Of a stretch of 64,000 nucleotides of DNA, positions 1-10,117 are shown in pieces (positions within the stretch are counted from its first letter, which is position 1; each line of letters starts with the position of its first letter). The position numbers were made by a program, and so were the translations under genes. The notes beneath the pieces are model-generated. The model saw nothing but the letters and a program-made list of their open reading frames with translations. It did not search any database and was not told the DNA's origin. This DNA comes from Patiria pectinifera (taxonomy: Eukaryota; Echinodermata; Asteroidea; Valvatida; Asterinidae): assembly GCA_029964075.1 (NCBI GenBank), contig CM057147.1:13475513-13539512 (forward strand), read 5' to 3'.

Positions 1-290
1 TCTGCTCATTGGGTCATTTAAACATGCCAAATACCATCTTAGCTCCCTGGGAGGTATACAGCTCGATGTTGCCATTTCGGCACAAAGCAGCCATACAATC
101 AATCACAATAACCATCTCTGCCCTCACAGGTACCCATTCACTCGTCGGTGGAGAGAAGCAATGAGTGACAAAGACCTTTGCCCAAGGGCACAGGCACCAT
201 AACCCCAGGCTGGACTCGAACCCACCACCTGCAGAATTACTCGCAGACCATGAATTCAATGCCCACGCGGCCACGGCACTCCACCGTTTA
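1..290 (-). mobile_element. tRNA-derived SINE (left-arm copy, cut by window start)
   Basis: On the minus strand there is a perfect pol III B box, GGTTCGAGTCC, at 212-222, with an A-box-like TGGCCGCGTGG about 50 bp upstream in the element. The body then runs toward position 1, where the window truncates it. The right-arm copy shows the full tail. The layout of tRNA head, body and LINE-like tail is that of a SINE, not a functional tRNA. Confidence 0.8.
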
Positions 291-302
291 TTTGTATGTA
301 CA

Positions 303-460
303 TTGTATCGGTGTTGGAGTCGAGTCCTCAAAGCCGAGTACCGAGTTCTCCGAGTACTTTAGGGGCCGAGTCCAGGGCCGAGTCAAAGTACACTGTGACG
401 AGTCGAGTCCAAAGCACCGAGTACGAGTAAATAAAATTAAATTAAATTAAATTAAACAAA
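303..460. repeat. GAGTC-rich low-complexity stretch with (AAATT)n
   Basis: Repeated GAGTCGAGTCC and CCGAGTAC words run from about 305 to 430. They are followed by an AAATT microsatellite near 430-455. The same block is mirrored near 37730-37860. Confidence 0.7.
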
Positions 461-1956
461 CACAACACGCAATTCAATTCTTGTGTTTTTTAACAAAATG
501 GTTAACACCAACAAACGTTTGTTAAGGTTGACACCAACAAAATTAGGTGAAAGGAATGACACCTTCAATCGTTCAGCCATACAGACAGCATACTATTTAT
601 TTATTTAAATTTTTTTCGGGGGGGGGGAAGCAACTTTGCACACAGTGCAAATATTCCTGGCCACACTAGTCACAAAGTGACCATAAATGTTCAGTAATAG
701 TACACTTACACATGACACGCACGTGAAAAGGCAAGGCGTGCCGATCACGCAAAATATTATTTGTGTAAAATTCCCAAGATTTCCCTAGGTAACGGACAAT
801 ACATGCACTTTTTGTAGCACTGTGGAATCGTGAACCGGGGGCCAGCCAAGTTCATGCTTCTTATTTTCACTACCCGCTGCACGGTTACCAGCGAGACCAA
901 GCAAAATCCTAACTCAGAACAAATCCCGAATTGGTCTCACTGGTAACCGCGTAGCGCCGAGCGAACATAAGAAGCATAGGCTTGGCTGGCTCCCATTCAC
1001 ATGCTCAACACAGATCCAATAGGATCGTTGGTGCTCAAGAAGCGCAAACCTGAAATTGTCTCACTGGTAACGACTTGAGTTCCAGATTGCAATGGAATCG
1101 ATAAAAAAAATTGTAATAAAATGCCGTTTCAGTACAATACATACAGGCTTTTGACAGCACACAGGCTGTTTTCAGTCAAATAACCGATTTTATAGGAGAT
1201 GAATCATCCACGAATTCCAAACAACCAACTTCATTTGATAATAACAGCAGCATATAAGGCTGTAAAGCTTGAAATTGCCACTGAATTTTAAGCTTGTCTA
1301 CGAATGTCATCAAAGGCCATCATCTCCAAAATTCGTTATGCTTATTGCTTGTGGTTCGTTGACAATATCCGTCTGACGTTTGTAATTGCCAATCATCTGC
1401 AATATCAAGCTGCAACTTTAATCATGGCTACCTGAGCCTATCCATATCAGAATGTCGGAAACACGCTATTAACACATGTGCAGGAATTTTGAATTTAAAA
1501 TAGATTGAGCGTTGTTTTGTTTCACAGAATTGTGGGAATGTTTCGAAAGTTTAGGGGCTTGCGTATCACGGGTCGCCCAGCAGCAATAATACTTTTTTGC
1601 AACCAAGAAAAAGTCACTGACCATAACGCGCATGCATCTTTCGTTAATGGAATGGTTCTCGGACTTTACCTCTTTGATAAGAAAAAAATCCTCTAGTAGT
1701 CATCAATTATATTATTTTATCGATAAGTAGGGCTTCGGTAAACACAACAGTAGACAGAAAATTCCTTTCGGGAAAATACAAACACTAGTGTAGCTCACCA
1801 TGCTACCAATGACACTTGGAATCTCTCGTAAAATCTAAACCGTAAAACAAAATTTCTTAAATGACAATATAACGGTTCATTCACGTGATGTGTTTCACGC
1901 ATGCGTATTAAGGACAATTACTTTAATTGGTTTCAGAAGAAAAAATCCCACCCCGG
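461..1956. other. Non-coding stretch, no gene seen
   Basis: No convincing coding potential. A homopolymer of ten G lies at 618-627. Around 835-1000 there is a rough inverted repeat built on the words 'gaagcat', 'gttaccag' and 'gagacca' (compare 850-900 with 925-985), probably an old DNA-transposon remnant. The stretch is conserved in the right arm at 36221-37730. Confidence 0.5.
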
Positions 1957-2495
1957 CAGAGTTGTAATGACTCGACTCGAGTCACAATTGTTGGGGACTC
2001 GACTCGACTCCAGTCGAGTCCCTAAGGGCAAATGACTCGACTCGAGTCACTGCGAGCAAATGACTCGTCTCGACTCGACTCGAGTCCCTCACCAGAATGA
2101 CTCGACTCGACTCGAGGAAGGCTAATAAGACTCAAGTCCCCCTAAAAAAGCAAAACTTTGCGAAAAAAATTTGCAATGCCTTACACCGGTGCCGTGTTTT
2201 GTTCACGTTCGGTTAGAATGTGGCGATCAGCTGAATGGGCGATCAGATGGCACGCCCTTTTTATTTTCATTAAGGGTCGAATGTGGTGTCACCACATGTA
2301 GTGGCCCGAATGTAAAATTATAAAGGCCAAGACATGACTTTCACTCTAGTGTTTATTTAATGTATGGTGCTCAAATAATTGAGACTTGACTCGACCTTCT
2401 TGACTTAATGACTCGACTCGACTGAGTCACTTCTTTGAAATGAAATGACTCGATTCGACTCGAGTCTCAAAAATCAGTGATTCGTTACAACTCTG
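1957..2495. mobile_element. hAT-like MITE with internal GACTCGAGTC arrays (left copy)
   Basis: The terminal inverted repeats are CAGAGTTGTAA at 1957 and its complement ending at 2495. The flanks ACCCCGG and CCCCCGG resemble a slightly mutated 7-8-bp target duplication, as expected for hAT elements. Just inside each end are arrays of GACTCGACTCGAGTC-type words (about 1967-2120 and 2388-2465), which look like subterminal binding repeats. No transposase ORF is present, so the element is non-autonomous. Confidence 0.7.
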
Positions 2496-3082
2496 CCCCC
2501 GGCGAGTTATTGCAAGCAAGTCTGGTTCCCTGACCTGACAATTATCTGACTAGATCGTAGGTTAGATAGCCGGAATTGAAATCACAACACAACGCAGCAA
2601 CATCAACGTTTAAATTAAATAAATTATCGATTTTTTGATTTATTATTATCAAAACAACTTCAAATGGAAAGTGTTCCAGATGATTTCTTTTATCAGTGAA
2701 ATATAAATGATTATTGCAAAACATGTACATATACATAATAATCAACGGACCGACGAAGCGGTAAAAAAAATAATGGCCATTACTGTTATCCTTTGTTGTT
2801 TAGGAAAGAGTAATTTTATCATCACAGACAATAAACACACCGGCCATAAGATCAATAAAATATGAGCGCCGTTCCGCCAGGCGAATTTGCCCCAGGGTCA
2901 TGCACAGCCAATATTTGTTTGAATGTACTGTTTTGCATTAAGCAACGTGTAGTTGATTCGCTCGCTGCACGTTCGAGAAAATGATAGATTATCTTTTATG
3001 TGGGTTTCGAATAGGGCAAAGTAAATCACGGATGATTTAGTTCATGCTTCATTAAGCTATAAGCCACAGTTCCACCTTAACA

Positions 3083-3401
3083 CTAAGGCCAAATAAAAAA
3101 AAACATGTTTAGCGTCTCCGCCCGTTTCCTTTTTGGAGGCCGCCTCCTTTTTTGTTTTCCTTTTTTTTTACGAAACAAATTTTGATTTTTTTTTTTGGCC
3201 TATTTGTCCGTTGCATGAAGCCCATATAAAGCTGGTATGTCATTTCCTGAGTCCTAGTGGCCGCCATTAAAAAAAAAAAGCTGGCGGCCATCTTGAAAAA
3301 TAGCCCGGTCGGGCGGCGATTTTTTGGGTTAAAAAAAGGCCTCCTCCTTCATTTTTTTTTCAAAAAGGCAGGACGCTAAACATGTTTTTTTTTTGCCTTA
3401 A
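3083..3401. mobile_element. MITE with TAAGGC...CATGTTTAGCGTC ends (left copy)
   Basis: The left end reads TAAGGC, then an A-rich run, then CATGTTTAGCGTC. The right end is its inverted complement, finishing GCCTTA at about 3400. The interior is T-rich and non-coding. The element occurs in the same place in the other arm at about 34773-35092. Confidence 0.7.
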
Positions 3402-4380
3402 TTGGGTTGTGTGTTGGCATAATAAAAGGAATCGAAGATCCTAATGCGTTACATGTATTTATTGTCTTGTTTGTTTGTTTGTTTGTTTATTTGTTTAGGG
3501 GTGTTTTTTTGTTTATAATTATTGTCTTGTTTTAATTGTCGGCACTGCAGGTTGAAATTAACTCGGGAAAGCATCTCTGTTAATTACGCTGACAGGCTGA
3601 ATTGCTTGACTTAAGAAAAGCAGACAGGTGTTTCTGGGGCTGATGTGAAAAAACCTAAACATTATTAGCCCGTGGCATCCATGTGCTCACAAAGTCACTA
3701 TTTACCTAAAATATACTAGTTCTAATTTGAATATTACCTAAAATATATACACCGCTAATTTTAAGTGGAATATTACCTCAAGTATACACCCCTAACTCTA
3801 ACTGGAAGATAACATAAACATTTAATATAACCACTAAGATTTCTTTGGTATGGGTTTTCTCGGTTATTTTAGCCCTTGTGCCACACGAATTCCCTATATC
3901 AATACTTTAATTTCGTCCCCAAACATCGCACAGCTCAATTCTCAATTTGAATTTCCAAAAAAAGCCAGCACTACATTTCATTTAAGGTTCAGTATAATTC
4001 AATTTTTTAGCATATCAATTCGTCCTAAATTCGACTTGTGTTGCATTCGGCGTTAAACTGAAAATGCAAATTCGGTTTTCTGGGTTTTTTTCTGGTCATT
4101 CCTTTTAATGTTGTTGTCATTAAATTTCGTTTCTGGTGACTGAAAACGTTGCGATTAGAAAATGTGCCTAACCTTTGGACTTATTTAAAGAATTGTGCGC
4201 ATTTATAAAATTATAACTTTAACATATGTCTCAAGTAGCAATCTGCGCTGAGTTGAAAAAATAAAAGTAGCTGGCTGTACAATTTGAATCTTCTTTTCTG
4301 TGTTTCACGATTAAAATTAAAATCAGGAATGGACCTTTCACAATAGGCTCTTAACTTTTTAACATGGAAATTAAGCAATT

Positions 4381-7300
4381 ATGCTGCCAAGGTATACAAT
4401 CGACTACTTCTGAATCGCATTCGTCCGGAAGTTGAGAAGATACTCTGTCCCAATCAAAGTGGCTTTCGGTCTCTACGTTCAACCTCATCTCAAATCCTTG
4501 CTCTCAGGCGCCTTATTGAGGAAATTCGTAACCAACAGAAGGAAGCCGCCATTTGACTCTGTTGACAGACCAACAATGTTTAAGATCCTGCATGCTTACG
4601 GTATCCCGGAGGAGACCATTAATACCATCAAAATTATGTATGAAGATACAAGTGCTGTTGTTCTCACCCCCGAAGGTGAATCTGATTCGTTCTCCGTCAA
4701 CACTGGAGTTCTTCAGGGTGATCCTCTTGCCCCTACCTATTCATCATAGTTCTGGATTATGCCTTGCGGACAGCATTAAATGTCACTGATGGTCTCACTC
4801 TCTCGCGCCGTAGGAGTAGTAGACACCCTGCCCAATGCCTATCCAAACTAGATTATGCAGATGACATTAGTCTGCTTGCTGACACCCTCCTTGATGCCGA
4901 ATCTCTCCTCCATAAAGTAGAAGCTTGCTGCAAGTCCGTTGGTCTCTCTCTTAATGCAAAGAAGACTAAGTACATGGTCATCAACTCATCTACCTCTGAT
5001 GACGTCACTGCACTGGATGGCAGTAAGCTCAATAAAGTTGATGACTTCAAGTATCTGAGCTCCTACACCAACATGTTTCCCATGTTTGGAAACATTTATT
5101 TCAATGATGTCATTCATTACAATTATGTACAATCATGTATAAATTAAGAAAGGTCAGTAGTAATATATATGACAGTTATGTACACAGTGATTACTAATAA
5201 GTGTAATATTAAATGACAACAGTTAGGTATAAGGTTAAGCAGACGCTTTTGTGCCCTTACCTATGGACAGACATACAACCAAAGTACTGTAACAAGGGAC
5301 AAACAAAACACAACGGTAGACAGACAGGACAAGTGTGTGAGACAAGGCCTAAATATTAATGCACATATAACATTTCAATTTATGAATATGATTCGATAAA
5401 ATGAGTTTTTAATTTTTTGACAAAGACAGATAGTGAGGGTAACAGTTTAAGAGAGTCATCTAAACTATTCCAGTACAAGGTGCCTCGATGAATCACACTG
5501 TTTTTTGACATTGACGTCCTGTTAAATTGGACAAACAGATTTCCCTTAGCACTACTTCGGGTGTTATATACATGAACATTAGATGCTAAGGTAAAACAAG
5601 AATCAAAACAGGACGGGAGTAGATTATGCTTAAATTTAAACATTAATTTTCCTAAATTAAGGTTATATAAGTCATTACATTGTAATATATTTAATTTAGC
5701 AAATAACGGAGCAGAATGATCACGATAGCCAGCATTTGAAATTACACGAACTGCTCGCTTCTGTAAAGTAAGTAATTTGTTACACTTAGATGGCAAACTG
5801 TCCCAGGTCAAGATTGAGTAATTTAAGTATGGTAAAACAAATGAATTATACAATGTTAATAAAAGCTTACTCGGAAGATAATATTTCAAACGATTCATTA
5901 TTCCAACGTTCTTTTTTTGTCGCTACTTCATCAATATGATGTTCCCAAGTGAGATTTTCATCAATAGTTACACCCAGGAATTTAGTTGTCTTAACCTGAT
6001 TAAGCCTTGAGTTATTTAAATTCAGAGGAACAGATTGTGTGTACTTGTACTGATTGGCACAAAAATCATATAATTTGACTTGACGACATTAATAGATAAT
6101 TTATTTGCGAGAAGCCATGTACTGATCTTTTCAAGTTCCATATTTAGGTTACTAATTGCTTCATCTACATTATCGTGAGTGTACAACAAACTTGTATCAT
6201 CTGCAAATAAACAAAATGTTACAGTGTCTGAAGTATTACATATATCATTAATATAAAGAAGAAATAGTAGAGGACCCAATACGGAACCCTGAGGTACCCA
6301 CACGTAATGAATCGGCTAGTTGAAGTTACAGATTGAAACGATACATGCTGGTTTCTGTTACACAGATAACTTTTCAGAAGGTCCAAAGCTGTTCCCCGCA
6401 CTCCATAATGATCTAATTTACTTATAAGAATATCATGATTTACAGTATCAAATGCTTTTGATAAGTCTAAGAATATGCCTATGGAGAAATTATTTTGATC
6501 AATTGCATTACATAATTTATTAACTACATATGATATCGCTAATTCAGTTGAACGATTTTGTCTAAATCCAAATTGAGACTCAGAAAGAATATTATTTTTA
6601 GTGATAAAAGATACTAATCGTTTGTAAATAAGCTTTTCAAATAGTTTTGAAAATGTAGATAGGACTGATATGGGTCTATAGTTGGTAATGTTATGCTTAC
6701 AACCTTTTTTATATATCGGTGTTACTTGGGCTATTTTTATATCATCGGGGAAAACTCCAGCTGTCAAACACTTGTTAAAGATGTCAGACAAAGGCTTAGC
6801 TAAAGAATACCGTGCTTGTTTGATGACAGAAGAACTTAAACCATCAAATCCAGGGGCTTTCCCAGCTCATGACGTCGAGTGTAGAAAAGCTCAAGCTTGG
6901 TCTGCTCTGTTCTCACTGACAAAAGTCTGGAGATCCTCCATCTCCAAGACCACCAAACTTTAGATCTTCAAGACCTCAATAGAAGTCATCCTCCTCTACG
7001 GTTGCGAGTCCTGGACCCTGACCAAACAGATCTCTGCATCCAGTGATGGCACCTATACACGGATGTTGCGGGTAGTTCAGAACGTTTCTTGGCAACAACA
7101 TCTCCCTAACTCTGTTTTGTATGGTGCCCTTCCCCTATCTCCACCATCATCAGACAGCGTCGCCTTCGGCTAGCCGGTCACGTTTATCGACATAATGAGC
7201 CAGCTAGTCAAGTTCTCCTTTGGAATCCTGAAGCCCCTTGACGAAAAGGTCTTCCCAACATGACCCTGAAAACATCAATCGAGCTAGAAACTGGTCCATC

Positions 7301-7382
7301 TCTTTCCAACACTATGCCCGACAGGGACAGTTGGGCCCAACTCATCAAGTCATCATGAAAATAAATGAATGAAGAAGAAGAG
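4381..7382 (+). pseudogene. RTE-like non-LTR retrotransposon remnant (left copy)
   Basis: Reverse transcriptase pieces occur in several frames: palm motifs PNQSGFR (about 4450), FDSVDRPTMFKIL (from about 4550), GVLQGDPLA and LDYADD (about 4850-4865). These are followed by thumb/connection sequence (KKTKYM) and, past a later insertion, a C-terminal tail ending about 7240. The 3' end carries a GAAGAAGAAG-type short repeat tail, typical of RTE clade elements. It is broken by a deletion just before FDSVD, a single-base frameshift after GDPLAP that the right copy lacks, stop codons, and the insertion at 5075-6867. The 5' half (endonuclease) is missing. Clade assignment is by eye. Confidence 0.75.
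5075..6867 (-). mobile_element. 5'-truncated CR1/Jockey-group non-LTR retrotransposon, left arm only
   Basis: On the minus strand, RT motifs run from the GKAPGFDG-like start near 6865 through NYRPISVLS, FGFRQNRS, LSKAFDTVNH, VPQGSVLGPLLF and FADD. A characteristic C-terminal region follows at 5380-5898 (LPSKLLLTLYNSFVLPYLNY). A one-base frameshift lies near 6298, and at least one more frame break occurs before 5898. The right arm has the uninterrupted target (CCAACA joined to AGTTCATGACG near 33075-33090), so the insertion boundaries are clear. I see no clean target-site duplication. The tail near 5080 has short AT-rich words. Confidence 0.85.
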
Positions 7383-7984
7383 GAGCATTAAGATCCAACA
7401 CGTTCGTAAATTTGCGCTTTGATTATATATAAATGTATATGAATAAAACCACAGAAGTTAGGTCTGTCTATCAAAGAGCAATATTACGAAGGTGTTTATA
7501 AGTAAAGAGGATATTGTGAAAAGGATATTCCTGATTCAAATGTTAAATTTTGAAACGCAGAAAAAAAGATTCAAAACTTACAGCTAACTACTGTTATTTA
7601 TACATATAAGGAAATTTATGTTGGAATTATAATTTTATTAATGCGCACCATTCTTTAAATAAGTCAAAAGATTGGGCACATTTTCTAATCGTAACGTTTT
7701 CAGTCACCAGAAACGAAATGTAATGACAACAAAACGGAATGACAAAAAAACAACCGAATTTGCTTTTTTAACTCAGCGCCGATTGCTACATGAGGCGAAT
7801 TTCATAAATCCGGGACGAATCGGTATGCTAAAAATTTGAATTATACTGGACCACAAATGAAATCTAGTGGCGGCTTTTTGAAATTCAAATTGCGAATTGA
7901 GCTTGGCGATGTTCGTGGACGAAATTAAAGTATCGATTTCGGAATTCGTGTGATATAAGTGTTAAAATAACTGGAAAAACCTAT

Positions 7985-9079
7985 ATATTTTGAGGGTGCA
8001 CTTATCAGGTAAAAGTGCTTGAAATTGTTAAGAAAATTCTTACTATCTTTATCATGCCTTATTTCATTAATTTTACGATTTGAAGCACTTCATTTCTTGA
8101 AAATTATCATTAAATACTGTACGTATATTAAGAGGAGTTGGGTTTTAGCTTGAAAAAAGCATGATCTACTCGTTCGAAAACATCGTCATTTCCACCCGAG
8201 TTCAGCCCTATTAATTATCATCGGTGCATACGTAACCAGAGCACGCGCTCGTAAGCCCGACATTGCGGAAATGTGGAATAACTTTATAATTGTTTATTTT
8301 TTTTTTACAATTCACACTTCACTAACCACAAAGGTTAAGAAAATCTCCGTATTTTGTTTTTTATTTTGTATTTTTTTTGGCAGTGAATTCAGAGTCTACG
8401 ATCGATTTCTGCATGGCAAGAAAATCATGCATGTCACGGCATCTGTAAAGACAGGGAACCCGCGCCTATTTTGGGACGCATACAATTAGAAAACGGCCTT
8501 TACCGTCAGCGCACGCAATTATCATTATCCCGCTCTCCCCGCTCTCGGCAGTGCTGTACCGTAATGCCGTCAGACCCCGAGCACCATTAACCTACATCAG
8601 TGTTCCCCCAGGATACACGTGTACCATTCTGCAATTGTTCCAAATGTTGTCTACAACCGCAGGCATTGGCATTAAGTGGGTTCAATTCAGAGAGCTCGAC
8701 TATCTGGGACTGTTGTGTATACACGGTTGCATTGTGGAGTGTTTTACGTAGGGGCCAGTCATGGCAGTGAAGGTGATCTTGCAGTTTTATCCTGATGAAG
8801 GAGGAAAGAGCGATATTTGATGATCGTTATATCACCACCAACCGTTGGTATTGAACCGACTGAGCTGTTCATTCATTAAGGCGATGGCTTCGAGGCAATC
8901 AACCTTGAGTGCAGTGTATTGTCGACTCGATGCTTTTCGTCATTAGGTGATCTTCTCAGTGATGTAATTTGTTTGTGAGACAGGTCGTTTCTGTCGCTAG
9001 TGACGCCGTGATAGACATTGTTGCGTGCGTTAGGGAGTGCATCAGACGGGAATTGAGCGCGCGCTGCATCAGTCTCATC
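7985..9079. promoter_or_regulatory. 5' flank / probable 5' UTR of the left UBE2QL1 copy
   Basis: No coding signal. The reading frame of the downstream gene is closed by TGA at 8960-8962, and the first in-frame ATG is at 9080, so 8963-9079 is transcribed leader at most. I see no clear TATA box. The arms differ here by about 120 bp, which is missing near 8120 relative to the right copy. Confidence 0.4.
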
Positions 9080-10117
9080 ATGGCGGCCGGACTGAGCAAG
9101 CTGCTACGGCAGAGCAACCGCGCACCGCCCAGCGCCCGACGGAAGAGACACTCCTTCAGTCGGGTCAGGAAGCTCCGTATAGGGAACCAGGACAGCACCA
9201 CATCCACGGAAAACTCTATCACCTTACCTGCCTACAGTGGCGGTGTGGGTGGGGGTGGTGGTACGGGCGGTGGAGGGGGAAGTGGCGAAGGGGGAGGAGA
9301 TGGTGGCGCACGGGAGAGAATTGTCGCACGCGATGAACCCGATATACGACGGGAAATGAACAGCGTGCGATTCAGTGATGACTCGCACGGCACTACGGAT
9401 GATCAACATATGACTCTGCCAGGTATGATACCAGCCGATCACCCATCACCACCTCAACCCTCAGTCAAGGCCAAAGTCGCGCCAATCCTTAAGCAGAAAT
9501 CATCGGCTAGCACGTCAAAGTTCAAGCCCGCCGGGCAGGATATCTCCTCATCCGATCTAGAGGACATCCCACAACCCACCAGAAAGTACGTCTCAAACGT
9601 GCGCACCCGACGCGTCATGAAGGAGTTCGAAGCTGCTAACCGAATGAGCCAGTCAGAGGACGCTTTATTTGAGATCAGTCTAGTATCTGATAACCTCTAC
9701 GAATGGTGCATAAAGCTCCTCAAAGTAGACCCCATGTCGGAACTTCACAGCGACATGAAGGCGACGAACACTGCATCCATCGACTTCAACATGACTTTCC
9801 CGGATAATTTCCCCTTCTCGCCTCCCTTCGTCCGTGTGACTACACCTCGGGTGGAGAACGGGTACGTCTTAGACGGAGGAGCCATCTGTATGGAGCTCTT
9901 GACACCTCAAGGGTGGTCGAGCTCTTACACCATCGAGGCAGTCATCATGCAACTGGGAGCAACCTTGGTCGCCGGCCACGCCCGCATCTCTCAGAACAAG
10001 AAGAAACCTTTCGGGGAGATTCCGTTCAACAAGCAAGAAGCCCTCGAGAGTTTCAATAACATCGTGGAGACTCACAAGCGGTACGGCTGGCTGGATCCAC
10101 CTGGAGAGTTCAGCTGA
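9080..10117 (+). CDS. UBE2QL1: Ubiquitin-conjugating enzyme E2Q-like protein (left copy)
   Basis: A 345-residue single-exon ORF. E2 enzymes accept ubiquitin from E1 as a cysteine thioester and pass it on with E3 help. The UBC fold spans about residues 180-345 and has the UBE2Q-family signature: TFPDNFPFSPPF, then NGYVLDGGAICMELLTPQGW with the presumed catalytic Cys270, then a C-terminal THKRYGWLDPP. As in that family, the classic HPN triplet is absent. I chose the ATG at 9080 (ATCATGG context) because it is the first ATG after an in-frame TGA at 8960. Residues 1-179 form a polar, basic, probably disordered extension with a glycine-rich tract at 53-76. As I recall, the annotated human protein has only about 161 residues and begins near the equivalent of M180. 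This copy differs from the right-arm copy by Ser99 versus Arg99. Confidence 0.9.
   Translation: MAAGLSKLLRQSNRAPPSARRKRHSFSRVRKLRIGNQDSTTSTENSITLPAYSGGVGGGGGTGGGGGSGEGGGDGGARERIVARDEPDIRREMNSVRFSDDSHGTTDDQHMTLPGMIPADHPSPPQPSVKAKVAPILKQKSSASTSKFKPAGQDISSSDLEDIPQPTRKYVSNVRTRRVMKEFEAANRMSQSEDALFEISLVSDNLYEWCIKLLKVDPMSELHSDMKATNTASIDFNMTFPDNFPFSPPFVRVTTPRVENGYVLDGGAICMELLTPQGWSSSYTIEAVIMQLGATLVAGHARISQNKKKPFGEIPFNKQEALESFNNIVETHKRYGWLDPPGEFS

Larger units (their letters stand above)
3849..7984. mobile_element. Long-TIR (foldback-like) element, left copy, 4.1 kb with nested insertions
   Basis: The left terminal region (about 3849-4370) and the right terminal region (about 7520-7984) are diverged inverted copies of each other over roughly 450-500 bp. 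Shared words include GGTTTTCTCGGTTATTTT, AATTTCGTCC and GTCACCAGAAACGAAAT in complement. The same terminus, consensus TATAGGTTTTCCCGGCTATTTT, recurs at 24.4-25.1, 49.0 and 49.6 kb. An RTE-like remnant sits between the arms and is itself split by another retrotransposon. No transposase is visible. Confidence 0.75.

Noticed and set aside
8969..9079. Upstream in-frame extension of the E2 gene (37 further codons) as part of the protein
   Set aside because: It begins at TTG, not ATG. The first in-frame ATG after the TGA at 8960 is at 9080, in good context.
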